From Candidatus Hermodarchaeota archaeon (GTDB lineage: Archaea > Asgardarchaeota > Hermodarchaeia > Hermodarchaeales > Hermodarchaeaceae), in NCBI GenBank assembly GCA_016840595.1, contig JAEOSA010000003.1:1-26529 (forward strand): DNA of 26,529 nt. Reading direction: 5' to 3'. Below are positions 14,393-22,119 of the stretch, piece by piece (position 1 is the stretch's first letter; every line of letters starts with the position of its first letter). The position numbers were made by a program, and so were the translations under genes. Below the pieces are notes generated by a model, which saw nothing but the letters and a program-made list of their open reading frames with translations, ran no database searches and had not been told where the DNA came from.

Positions 14393-15382
14393 TCAGAAAA
14401 TGCTGATGATTCGCGTTGTGGGTTCACTGCGAAGTTGAACCGCAATATGATCGCTATTACTTTCCAACATTAACTGATCATTCATTGATAATTGGTTATG
14501 AGAAGACGCATTAGCTAAACTATCGATATGTGTGATAATGTAGTTGAAAGTATGTTGCGAGTTAGGAGTGGAAATTGCCTCATTAGAATCAAATAATACT
14601 AGAGGACTCTTAGTGTTAGAGTATCGAAGGCAGAGCCACCGGAGAAGTTGGGGATTTAGGGGAGGTGGATCAACCAGGAATAGAGGTGGCATTCTATCGT
14701 TGTGTTGAGCCAACAATTTCAGTATCAGTAAATTTGTCTTGAGTGTAGTTAGGGGCCTATCATCTCCTGAGATGATGGTGGGTAAATAATGAATCCGCGA
14801 GAGAGAAATATTATCAAAATTCGAATCCATCAGTTCTTGAGGAAGAGCATCTAGAAGTCGTTTAACTTCTAAATAGACTTCCTTGTGGTGTTTATAATAT
14901 GGTAATGTGGCTTTCAGATAAGCAAGGGAAGACTTTGTAGAGCTGAGTAATGTTTTCCACATGATGACATGAAGCAGGTTTCGAGCACTCGGTGAAAGAG
15001 GGGCGAACTCCTCGAAGAGGCTAATTAGAATCGTGATTTGCCGAGAAGGATGATTGCCCTGCCCAAGGGCTAGCGTGTTAAACGTGATGGCATCTGTTGA
15101 TACATCGAGATGCCAGAGAGGGCTTTCACAGACTTGATCTTCAAAGTCACTTGCGTCTTGCCCCTTAATGACCAGAACGGGAATTTGTTTGTCATCGCAC
15201 AGCTGGATAAGGAGATTGTAATAGATGTCTTCAGCGCGAGAGCCGATCACAAAAAGGTTGGTTAAATCTTGGAACGTGAGAGCAAAGGGGCGAGTTTGTT
15301 GATTTTCGATTAAATATCCAAGGTGGAGTAATCCACTTGATCCAGATGATTCCGGGTCGTATTGAGTGCCTTCGTCCGACAC
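14393..15382 (-). CDS. Degenerate HerA/TraG-like P-loop protein, probably catalytically inactive
   Basis: A 329-residue protein whose layout resembles HerA/DUF87-type ATPases but whose motifs are broken. After LGYLIENQQTRPFALTFQDL comes LTNLFVIGSRAEDIYYNLLI, where an active protein would have GxTGSGK[ST]; here the Lys and the second Gly are missing. LVIKGQDASDF matches the strand after the first helix, and FNTLALGQ with the following ISLFEEFAPLSPSARNLLHV part matches the 'fNPL' region and its helices. PPLFLVDPPPLNPQLLRWL replaces the Walker B hhhhDE, with Glu changed to Pro, and LVLFDSNE follows. So it is probably a pseudo-ATPase scaffold or an ancient decayed domain. GTG 15382 has only a weak SD (gggg). 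It is divergent from the UbiA-type gene. Confidence 0.5.
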   Translation of the reverse strand: MSDEGTQYDPESSGSSGLLHLGYLIENQQTRPFALTFQDLTNLFVIGSRAEDIYYNLLIQLCDDKQIPVLVIKGQDASDFEDQVCESPLWHLDVSTDAITFNTLALGQGNHPSRQITILISLFEEFAPLSPSARNLLHVIMWKTLLSSTKSSLAYLKATLPYYKHHKEVYLEVKRLLDALPQELMDSNFDNISLSRIHYLPTIISGDDRPLTTLKTNLLILKLLAQHNDRMPPLFLVDPPPLNPQLLRWLCLRYSNTKSPLVLFDSNEAISTPNSQHTFNYIITHIDSLANASSHNQLSMNDQLMLESNSDHIAVQLRSEPTTRIISIF

Positions 15383-15510
15383 GTCGGTTCCCCATATGCT
15401 TTGCAGTTGTGCCCCTTTTTTTAGATATTCGTGGTAATCTGTTAGAACGAACAGACAGGCAACAGAGAGGTCACTGAAACTAATCCTTGGTTTTCCCCAG
15501 CTTGCCGTTT

Positions 15511-15520
15511 CTTATTTAAA
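15511..15520 (+). promoter_or_regulatory. TATA box for the UbiA-family lipid synthase gene
   Basis: cttatttaaa predicts a transcript start near 15541. This is downstream of the GTG 15528 and ATG 15534, so translation more likely begins at ATG 15564. The 181-bp divergent gap 15383-15563 holds no other recognisable feature. Confidence 0.5.
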
Positions 15521-15563
15521 CCAGAAGGTGCCAATGCACAAGCCACACAGGAAGCCACCATCC

Positions 15564-16475
15564 ATGAATCTACGAGCATTCATTACCATCATGCGTCCAG
15601 CCAATCCCCTCTTTGGGAGTCTCACCTCCATCATCGGAGTACTAACCACTAACACCTTTATCATTTCTAACTTGATGTTGGTTCGTTGGACAATTTTGGA
15701 CCTACTCATTGTCCTAGTTCTTACTGCGCTAACTTACATTTTCATCGCAGCTGCAGGCAATGTAATTAATGATATCTATGACCTGGAAGTGGATAAAGTG
15801 AACCGCCCTGATCGACCATTACCAAGCGGTCAGATAACTGTGAGACAGGCAAAAGCATGGACGGCCATTCTTGTTCTTCTTGGACTGTTCTTCTCGGTAC
15901 TAACCATCCCATATTCTGCGATTGGTATCTGGACACTAGCCATTGTCGGACTTTTTGCTATTGTTGGCCTTGCGTATGCAGCAAAGGGAAAGGTCATGGG
16001 GATTTGGGGTAACTTCACCGTTGCTATAAGTTTCGCCTTTGGACTTTTTTATGGGTCGCTAATCGTATGGTCGAATATCCCCTTTGTCATCATTGTGTAT
16101 TTCATCACTGCCGCGAGTGTTCTTCAAGGTCGGGAGGCAATTAAGGGGATAGAAGATGTTGAAGGAGATGCGCTTCGAGATGTCCAGACAATTGCTCGGA
16201 AATATAGTGTCCGGACAGCAGCAATATTTGCGGCTGTATGTAATATTGTTGGCATTATTGGTTTCCTGCTTCCTTGGATTGCCAACCTGTTGGGTTTGAA
16301 CTGGACTGGCTCACTGTATGTCATTCTGTTGATTCCTGGTATTGCATGTGTGGCGGCTTCGGCTGTTCTGATACTGTTAAATCCTTCAAAGAATGCTTCG
16401 CGAGCCAGTTTCTTTGATAAAATCGGCGCGTATCTTGGTTTGGTGAACTTTCTGCTTGGAACCATCATCATCTGA
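15564..16475 (+). CDS. UbiA-family prenyltransferase, likely digeranylgeranylglyceryl phosphate synthase
   Basis: An integral membrane enzyme that adds the second geranylgeranyl chain to geranylgeranylglyceryl phosphate, the second ether-bond step of archaeal membrane lipid synthesis. Both Asp-rich motifs that hold Mg2+ and the prenyl diphosphate are intact: N69-D70-xx-D73-xxx-D77 in AGNVINDIYDLEVDKVNRPD, and D198-xxx-D202 in GIEDVEGDALRD. About eight hydrophobic helices are apparent. The likely start is ATG 15564 (MNLRAFITIMRPANPLFGSL), matching the usual N-terminus, because the promoter excludes earlier starts. UbiA relatives with other acceptors exist, but length (303 residues) and motifs fit the archaeal lipid enzyme. 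With the archaetidylinositol phosphate synthase (4082-4747), the window encodes two steps of membrane lipid synthesis. Confidence 0.85.
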   Translation: MNLRAFITIMRPANPLFGSLTSIIGVLTTNTFIISNLMLVRWTILDLLIVLVLTALTYIFIAAAGNVINDIYDLEVDKVNRPDRPLPSGQITVRQAKAWTAILVLLGLFFSVLTIPYSAIGIWTLAIVGLFAIVGLAYAAKGKVMGIWGNFTVAISFAFGLFYGSLIVWSNIPFVIIVYFITAASVLQGREAIKGIEDVEGDALRDVQTIARKYSVRTAAIFAAVCNIVGIIGFLLPWIANLLGLNWTGSLYVILLIPGIACVAASAVLILLNPSKNASRASFFDKIGAYLGLVNFLLGTIII

Positions 16476-16483
16476 TAATTGGA

Positions 16484-17188
16484 GTGGGATTAAGGCTGCG
16501 GATAGCTGCAACGAGCGACATTCACTGGCCCCAATACCAGGGACTCTTCATTAAATCGCTCCGAGAGCTGCCCTCCAAACTCGACCTGTTTCTTATTGCT
16601 GGAGATTCGGTTAATAGGGGAGGTTTCCGTGGGATGGCACCTTTAGTCGAGAAACTGGTTGAAGCAAACCTCAGGTGCCCTGTGATTGCCTGTTTCGGAA
16701 ACGACGACTATGATTCGATTAAGGACAGCCTCCGTACAACTGCTGGTGACCGGATTACTTTTCTCGACGATGAACTTACAACCTTTACAATCCGGGGAAA
16801 AATGGTTGCAGTTGTTGGAAGTCGTGGGGTCTTGGATCAACCTACGTTCTGGCAGTCGCGTAATGTTCAGGGGATTCAGGAATTATATGCTAATCGAGTG
16901 AAGAAACTGGATAGATTACTTGGAAAAGCTAAGGCTCAAACACCACATGTAATTTTACTAACCCATTATACGCCTACTTTTAAATCACTAAAAGGCGAAA
17001 CCCAACGGACCTACGCACAGATGGGAAGCCAGCGGGTTGAAACATTACTCAATAAGCATTCCCCTATGCTAGCCATCCACGGTCATGCTCACCGGGGATT
17101 ACGAAAAGTCAAGGTAGACTCCGTTCAGGTCTATAACGTGGCCCTCCCCCTGAACCGTCAAATAGTTACCATTAAAAGTCCTCCCTGA
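16484..17188 (+). CDS. Calcineurin-like metallophosphoesterase
   Basis: A 234-residue single-domain metallophosphoesterase with the full dinuclear metal site: D12-x-H14 (SDIH), D41 (AGDSVN), N73 in CFGNDDYDSI, H161 (LLTHYTP) and H201-x-H203 in the GHAHRG motif. The usual GNHD/E is GNDD here, a common archaeal variant. No signal peptide or membrane segment is seen, so it acts in the cytosol on an unknown phosphoester. The only usable start in the region is GTG 16484, overlapping a ggag. The gap to the UbiA gene is 8 bp, so translation is probably coupled and the two are co-transcribed; a role in lipid or isoprenoid phosphate turnover is a speculative inference from this. Confidence 0.82.
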   Translation: MGLRLRIAATSDIHWPQYQGLFIKSLRELPSKLDLFLIAGDSVNRGGFRGMAPLVEKLVEANLRCPVIACFGNDDYDSIKDSLRTTAGDRITFLDDELTTFTIRGKMVAVVGSRGVLDQPTFWQSRNVQGIQELYANRVKKLDRLLGKAKAQTPHVILLTHYTPTFKSLKGETQRTYAQMGSQRVETLLNKHSPMLAIHGHAHRGLRKVKVDSVQVYNVALPLNRQIVTIKSPP

Positions 17189-17257
17189 AGAGGATAAACC
17201 GAATGTGCTTCGCGCCATCTTAGAGATTTAAGTCGGGGAGAAAACTTCGATAGAGAG

Positions 17258-17278
17258 ATGTTTAACCGTCTTTTAACG
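17258..17278 (+). promoter_or_regulatory. Candidate promoter for the zinc-finger/PH-like gene (possibly leaderless)
   Basis: Two A/T-rich elements, tgtttaac (17259-17266) and cttttaacg (17270-17278), lie 21-32 bp before ATG 17295, and no SD is present. This suggests a leaderless or nearly leaderless message. Confidence 0.35.
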
Positions 17279-17294
17279 AATTCGCGAAAACTAT

Positions 17295-18830
17295 ATGTGT
17301 AGTCCAACGGACGAAAAGGGCATGTCCCAGCCAGCGGCGGATTCTCAAAGTAGTGGTTTTTGCCCCTCCTGCCACATCAACATGGCAGAACGATATTGCC
17401 GAGAATGTGGTCAAGTCTTTTGCCTCCCTTGTTCTCGGCAAGACTTGAGTGAATTCTTCACATGTCCAAGATGTGGTCCAGATAATATTGAGGATCAAGA
17501 AGACGAAGTCATTTGCACAGAATGTGAGGAACCCGCCCAGCGTGCCACACGCCGCGTTTATCTATGTCCCAACTGCGGATCTGAGGAAATCATCCCAATT
17601 CACAATATGCGGCAAGACTTAGTGGGACGATTCCGCACAACCTACTATCGACTACGAACAGGCCATGAGTTGCTGTCAGGATTCGCAGCTCGACTAAGAA
17701 TTCTCCGATGGCGTGTACGTGAGCTCAGAACAGCTAGTTTTCTACATGACCCAGAGGTGGAAAAGGAACTTCTCGAATTAATGAAGACAGAATTACCTAG
17801 CGTTCAGGAGCGAACTCTCTTTCGAGCTCGAAATGTCGTTGAACGGCATCGGGCAAGTAAATATCGATTCATGAATCCAGAACGTTGGACAATTACAGAG
17901 TTCCCACTTCTTGCAGGCTTAATAGACGCCATCCAAGAAGATGTTTCAGATTATCAGGCCTACTGTCGTGACCTGGTTAATGGATTGGATATCAAGCTTG
18001 CCACGATTGAAGCACGCTTAACGCAAGTCGCTGAATGGCATAAAATCTTCAACGATCATATTGAATATCTTCCCGTGTTAGAGAATGAACGTCCAGTAGC
18101 CGCCCTCCAACCTGTGAACTTGAACAAGACTGAAACGAGTGAAGGTATGGGAAATGGCATTCTCTTCGTTACGACACAGCGCCTCATCTTTCTTGGTCGG
18201 AAGGGCTTCTTCACAAAAGAGACACGTGTCGTTCACACCATACCCTTAGGAAAAATTAGTGGTGTAACTCTGCAGGGACGAATTCGACGGCGCGTGCACA
18301 TTGAAGTCGATGATGAAGAATTCAAAATTGGTGGAGCCTCCAAAGTTTTGGAAGCCATCCCGGATGCTATCACGTTGGCTTCAAGTTTTAATGAACATAG
18401 TCTTGTTACAACTTCGGGTTCACTTCGGGTGCTTAACCTGAAAGTGGATGTTTCGTCCCTCCGCGACGAGTTAGATAACCTCATTAACTATGCTATTTCA
18501 CCCGAAGAGATGGACGAAGCCGGTGCTCCGGATGGTTCAAGACCCTACCCGTATCCGGAGGGGTATTACCCCTATTATTCTCGAACAAGAGGGGCAACCT
18601 CGGAAGAGTTGGAACGTGACCCACTATTCCAATTGGAGCAACAGAAATTCAGTATTGAATCCACGATTGAGCTCTTGAAACGTCAATCAAAGGAAGGGAA
18701 ACTATCTGATGAGAATTTTTACAAACAGTATCGTTCCCTAACTGAGGAGCTCTTTTTGATTGAAGCAAAGATTGAGGACCTTCGAATACGTAGAAGATAT
18801 GATGAACGGTACCGCGATCAACGCCGATGA
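17295..18830 (+). CDS. Six-CxxC zinc-finger / helical / PH-like (GRAM or GLUE-like) protein
   Basis: A 511-residue multidomain protein I do not recognise as a named family. Residues 23-94 hold six CxxC pairs (C23/26, 35/38, 43/46, 57/60, 74/77, 91/94), suggesting a B-box-like cross-brace plus zinc ribbons. Residues ~105-255 are helical. Residues ~258-370 form a PH-superfamily domain, seen as GILFVTTQRLIFLGRKGFFT, then IPLGKISGVTLQG, RRRVHIEVDDEEFKIGG and a C-terminal helix; GRAM, bacterial PH and ESCRT-II GLUE domains share this pattern. A YPYPEGYYPYY segment precedes a C-terminal helical hairpin (EQQKFSIESTIELLKRQSKE on) like a SHOCT or coiled-coil end. No signal peptide. It ends 13 bp from the ESCRT-III operon, tail to tail, which suggests a membrane-recruiting role (inference). 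Confidence 0.65.
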   Translation: MCSPTDEKGMSQPAADSQSSGFCPSCHINMAERYCRECGQVFCLPCSRQDLSEFFTCPRCGPDNIEDQEDEVICTECEEPAQRATRRVYLCPNCGSEEIIPIHNMRQDLVGRFRTTYYRLRTGHELLSGFAARLRILRWRVRELRTASFLHDPEVEKELLELMKTELPSVQERTLFRARNVVERHRASKYRFMNPERWTITEFPLLAGLIDAIQEDVSDYQAYCRDLVNGLDIKLATIEARLTQVAEWHKIFNDHIEYLPVLENERPVAALQPVNLNKTETSEGMGNGILFVTTQRLIFLGRKGFFTKETRVVHTIPLGKISGVTLQGRIRRRVHIEVDDEEFKIGGASKVLEAIPDAITLASSFNEHSLVTTSGSLRVLNLKVDVSSLRDELDNLINYAISPEEMDEAGAPDGSRPYPYPEGYYPYYSRTRGATSEELERDPLFQLEQQKFSIESTIELLKRQSKEGKLSDENFYKQYRSLTEELFLIEAKIEDLRIRRRYDERYRDQRR

Positions 18831-18843
18831 ACCCGGTTTGAAG

Positions 18844-19473
18844 CTATTCCTGAACTTCTTTCTTCATGCGTTCAAGCTCTTTACGAGTTCTTTCACGCCG
18901 TTCCTCAGAGGTTTCCAAGACTTCTTCACCTTCAGGAACAGAGGGAAGTTGCCCAGCTTCTTCAAGGGCAATCATCGTCTCAATATCCTCAAGTTCCGCT
19001 TCCACATCGGCGTCCATTTCTTCGTCATCTAATCCGAGACCAAGAATCTCTTCGGTGGCTTCAGCTTCTTCAATCAGGGCTTGGGTTTCAAGAATGACCT
19101 CTCGAGCAATCTCAGGAGAGGCTGTTTCACGAAGATTCTGAAGCTCCGTACCAATACCCTGCAAAGCACCAATAACTTCTGTTTCTCCGCGAGCCTGGTT
19201 GATGGCTTCGACACCACGTTCCATCAGATCGATTTCTTGTTCGATTAGTCGGGCTTTGCGTAGATAGCGTTGACGGCGTCGGAGCTGCATCTTTGCTGCC
19301 TTTCGATCACCACGACGAACATAGCGCGTTGCCTTAATCTTCGAATCGTTAGCCTTTGTTTCATATTGCCGGCTACGGACTTCTAGTTTATCGACAACTC
19401 GATGAATACGGGCGATTGTATCTTCTTTGGGTTCAGGCTTTTTCGGAAATAATTTTTCCCAGAACTTTACCAT
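18844..19473 (-). CDS. ESCRT-III protein, Snf7/Vps20/32/60 (CHMP4-7) class
   Basis: A 209-residue Snf7-fold protein of the membrane-scission machinery, which polymerises on membranes in the cytosol. The N-terminal helices are strongly basic (TRYVRRGDRKAAKMQLRRRQ, RYLRKARLIEQEIDLMERG), as in the helical hairpin that binds lipid. The C-terminal part is acidic and has the Snf7-class signature DADVEAELEDIETMI followed by LPSVPEGEE, which matches the region before the MIM2-type Vps4-binding segment of CHMP4-like proteins. A basic helix (ERRERTRKELERMKKEV) ends it. The start ATG 19473 has ggagg inside the previous gene's end, 3 bp after that gene's stop. This second gene of the pair ends 13 bp from the zinc/PH-like gene. 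Confidence 0.88.
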   Translation of the reverse strand: MVKFWEKLFPKKPEPKEDTIARIHRVVDKLEVRSRQYETKANDSKIKATRYVRRGDRKAAKMQLRRRQRYLRKARLIEQEIDLMERGVEAINQARGETEVIGALQGIGTELQNLRETASPEIAREVILETQALIEEAEATEEILGLGLDDEEMDADVEAELEDIETMIALEEAGQLPSVPEGEEVLETSEERRERTRKELERMKKEVQE

Positions 19474-19476
19474 TGA

Positions 19477-20088
19477 CTAGCCCTCCTCCTTTAATCGCTG
19501 AATCTCAGATTCAAGCTCTGAGACTCGCTTTTCGGGTTCAGGAAGTGAGGTTCCGGTTTCAATCTCGATTTCAGAATCGAGCTCTTTGAGGGCATCTTTC
19601 ACTTCACTATCAGTAACTTCTGTTGAGACAGACATGCGCTCCATACCAGCTTCGGCGACTTCTTGGGTCATCTCGAAGTGGCGGAGGTTACCCTCAATTT
19701 GATCAACAAGCTGAGCAACCTCAGGAACTTTAACTTGGCTCTTCAGCCCGCCCAAGGCAGCATTAAGTTGACCGAGTATCTTAGCGACTTCGCCCATAGC
19801 TTCACTCTGGCGGAGCTGGGTTTGTAATCCTTCAATACGTAGCCGATAGGCGTCTACACTTAGGGCCCATTTCTGGAAACGCAGTTGATGCTGCAAGTAC
19901 ATTCGCGTAGCATCCATATTTCCTGCAAGACGGTATTTTTTAGCCCTTTGGCGGCTTTTACTCGCTTCTTTTTCAAGCATCTTGCGTTGTAAATCGAGCT
20001 TCCTGCAGAAGACATCGAGGCGGAAGATTAGCTTTTTTAGATCGGGACCGCCGCCCAGCCAATTCATAAATCGGCGAATAGCAGACAT
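19477..20088 (-). CDS. ESCRT-III protein, Vps2/24/46 (CHMP1-3) class
   Basis: A 203-residue Snf7-fold ESCRT-III subunit closest in pattern to CHMP1/Did2 (Vps46). The helix KLDLQRKMLEKEASKSRQRA, then KKYRLAGNMDATRMYLQHQL, then LRQSEAMGEVAKILGQLNAA follows the CHMP1 order, including the 'GNM.ATRMY' turn between helices 1 and 2. The acidic tail ends with SELESEIQRLKEEG, which resembles a MIM1 motif (LxxRLxxLK) with the Arg replaced by Glu and a hydrophobic Ile, so it may still bind a Vps4-type MIT domain. It is the first gene of a two-gene operon with its own TATA box. Vps4, ESCRT-I and ESCRT-II genes, usually near in Asgard genomes, are not in this window. Confidence 0.88.
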   Translation of the reverse strand: MSAIRRFMNWLGGGPDLKKLIFRLDVFCRKLDLQRKMLEKEASKSRQRAKKYRLAGNMDATRMYLQHQLRFQKWALSVDAYRLRIEGLQTQLRQSEAMGEVAKILGQLNAALGGLKSQVKVPEVAQLVDQIEGNLRHFEMTQEVAEAGMERMSVSTEVTDSEVKDALKELDSEIEIETGTSLPEPEKRVSELESEIQRLKEEG

Positions 20089-20096
20089 TGTCGTTT

Positions 20097-20136
20097 ACCT
20101 ACCATTGACTCCTTTGAATCAAGCCTATTATACTTT
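20097..20136 (-). promoter_or_regulatory. Promoter of the ESCRT-III operon
   Basis: aaagtataatagg on the minus strand (20136 to 20124) is a strong TATA box, predicting a transcript start near 20104. The taggt at 20101-20097 can serve as the SD for ATG 20088. It lies between the amidino-sugar operon and the ESCRT-III pair, so the latter has independent control. Confidence 0.55.
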
Positions 20137-20243
20137 GGGGTTAACAGCCATAAAAGATTCGATTTTTGTGATTGGCATTGCCCGTGAAGAAATGTTTTCG
20201 ATTGGGTTCCATTCCAATCTTTAACTACATGATATTCTGCTAA

Positions 20244-21359
20244 TTACGATCTAAACATTAGAAGTAATCTTCTCACTCTTTGATCAGTTTTGAATTCATC
20301 GTGTTGTCTGATGGGTAATGCCATAAGATTTTCCCATTCGTTTTCTGTGAGACCGAATTTTTTCAGAACATATTCTTTGTCGCGCTTCAAATCCCTCTCG
20401 TCATAGAGCGGTTCTTTTAACGTTTTCAAAGCGTCTTCACGGGTAATCTGACCAGAGAGAATCAGAGTTGACAAGTGTGCTTTTCGTTTATCGATGTTAA
20501 ACTTCCTCGGAAGAACGTAAGCTTGGTAGAATTTTGTGAAAAGTGATTCATGGTGTTTACCACCATAATCTTCCCATCCAAAGTCATCGATTAAGAATTG
20601 TTTTGCCTTGGCTCGGTTGTAATCAAGATAATTCAAGAGTTGGATGCTTTTGTAGCCTCGAATTTTTCTGAGATATGCATACTTTGGGAACCCCATCAAT
20701 GGAAAGGTTTCCAGTTTCTTTGTGCCAAACCTGCGATGAATATCTCGAATGTTCACGGCATCCATTTTGTTCCAGACCCAGCTTTTTGGTAGAATGCCTT
20801 CGGTAGCAAGATTGTATCCACTGATGATGTATTTGATGCCATGTCTTACTGCGGTGTTGTATATTTCGGCGACGATGGCATGGTCGGTGATGGCTTCAAT
20901 GTCAACCACAGAGGCTTTGAAATAGGCGAGCTGTAAATCTTTAAATTCTTCCCAATCAATGACGTGCGTATACAGATCCACGTCAATCCGTTTCAAAACC
21001 CGTTCAATATTCGAGACGGCTAATTTCGAGTTCCATCCGTTGTCGAGGTGGACGGCGAGTGGTCGTAAGCCCAGTTCTTTGGCTTTGAATGCCATGTATG
21101 TGCTGTCAACACCGCCTGAAACCCCCAGAATTGCATCATACTCTTTGTTTTTCCCTTTCTCCTGAATCTTTGAGATAAGACGTTTTAATGAGGTTGTTTT
21201 TTCAGGTTCTGAAAGGATATGCTTGTCCAAGAGTTCTAGATAGTTTGTGCAGTGGTTGCAAATTCCCTTATCATCAAAGGTGATTTCAGGGTCTGTGGTG
21301 TCCATGACACAGCGCGTGCAAATCTCGTATTCGCGGGTCAATTTTGCTTCCCTGTGCAT
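20244..21359 (-). CDS. wbpG: N-acetyl sugar amidotransferase, WbpG/PseA-like
   Basis: A 371-residue ATP-pyrophosphatase-family enzyme that uses ammonia from the HisH2/HisF2 partners to turn an N-acetyl group of a nucleotide sugar into an acetamidino group. The PP-loop SGGVDS (S81-S86) adenylates the acetyl oxygen. The N-terminal CTRC (C14, C17) and CNHC (C34, C37) form a zinc or iron-sulfur site usual in this family. SGYNLATEGILPKSWVWNK and ETFPLMG in the centre and the C-terminal FKTDQRVRRLLL region match WbpG-like proteins. ATG 21359 lies 1 bp after the TGA of hisF2, so translation is coupled. The same trio modifies O-antigen in Pseudomonas aeruginosa and the archaellin N-glycan in Methanococcus maripaludis; here the product probably goes to surface glycans, and the sugar is unknown. 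Confidence 0.85.
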   Translation of the reverse strand: MHREAKLTREYEICTRCVMDTTDPEITFDDKGICNHCTNYLELLDKHILSEPEKTTSLKRLISKIQEKGKNKEYDAILGVSGGVDSTYMAFKAKELGLRPLAVHLDNGWNSKLAVSNIERVLKRIDVDLYTHVIDWEEFKDLQLAYFKASVVDIEAITDHAIVAEIYNTAVRHGIKYIISGYNLATEGILPKSWVWNKMDAVNIRDIHRRFGTKKLETFPLMGFPKYAYLRKIRGYKSIQLLNYLDYNRAKAKQFLIDDFGWEDYGGKHHESLFTKFYQAYVLPRKFNIDKRKAHLSTLILSGQITREDALKTLKEPLYDERDLKRDKEYVLKKFGLTENEWENLMALPIRQHDEFKTDQRVRRLLLMFRS

Positions 21360-21360
21360 T

Positions 21361-22119
21361 TCATCTAAGATACTGTTTTAACTCTTCCTGAGTAGGATAG
21401 CTGATTAAGACTGCCCGGCGTGGTCCATGAAAAACAAACATGCTGCCAGCTGTAACTGCAGAAGCGCCACCCTTCGTTACTACTTCTTGAAAGTGTTGTA
21501 GGGTTCCAGCCCCACCCGCAGCCACCACGGGAATATTCACGGCCGCAGTTACTCCCTTGACCAATTCGAGGTCATATCCTTTCATTGTGCCATCGCGGTC
21601 AATCGAATTGAGTATGAGTTCACCAGATCCGGCAGCCTCGACTTCTTTAGCAAATTGGACTGGATTTTCCTTGGTGTTAACCGTTCCTGAATGCGTGAAT
21701 ACTTCATACCGTCCACGCTTTACCTGTTTGGCATCAATGGACACTATAACGCTTTGACTTCCAAATTCCTCTGCAGCTTGCGTAATTAAACCTAAATTTA
21801 CAGCTGCAGAATTGAAGATGACCTTCTCTGACCCCAATGTGAGAATTTTCCTAGCGGTTTCGAGGTCATGTATACCTCCGCCATATCCGAAGGGCATGAA
21901 ACATTCAGTGGCAATGTCATGAAGTAATTCAAATTGAGGGGTCCGATTCTCGATGGTGGCTGTGATATCAAGAAATACTAATTCGTCAACTTCTTTGTCA
22001 TTAAAAATACGAACAGCGTTAATTGGATCTCCCACATATGTGGGATTCTGAAATTTAATCGTCTTAACTAGACCTTGACCTCGAAGTAACAACGTTGGAA
22101 TTACTCTAGTACGTAACAT
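21361..22119 (-). CDS. hisF2: HisF-like amidotransferase partner (HisF2/WbpI-type), not histidine synthesis
   Basis: A TIM-barrel protein of about 252 residues, related to the cyclase subunit of imidazole glycerol-phosphate synthase. Here it feeds ammonia to the amidotransferase next door. The canonical HisF N-terminus IPCLDVKDGRVVKG has become IPTLLLRGQGLVKT, so the catalytic Asp11 is lost, while the barrel strands (VFLDITATIE, MPFGYGGGIHDLETARKIL, VSIDAK, AAGGAGTLQHFQEV) and the phosphate site remain. This pattern is typical of HisF2 from amidino-sugar loci and argues against histidine synthesis. The stop of hisH2 and ATG 22119 share one base (TGATG), showing tight coupling; TTG 22125 is an unlikely alternative start. 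Confidence 0.82.
   Translation of the reverse strand: MLRTRVIPTLLLRGQGLVKTIKFQNPTYVGDPINAVRIFNDKEVDELVFLDITATIENRTPQFELLHDIATECFMPFGYGGGIHDLETARKILTLGSEKVIFNSAAVNLGLITQAAEEFGSQSVIVSIDAKQVKRGRYEVFTHSGTVNTKENPVQFAKEVEAAGSGELILNSIDRDGTMKGYDLELVKGVTAAVNIPVVAAGGAGTLQHFQEVVTKGGASAVTAGSMFVFHGPRRAVLISYPTQEELKQYLR

Noticed and set aside
18844..20088. The two coiled-coil genes as PspA/Vipp1 homologues
   Set aside because: The acidic C-terminal tails, the Snf7-class DxxxEAELEDIE...LPSVP pattern and the MIM1-like end fit ESCRT-III and not PspA, although both families share a distant fold.
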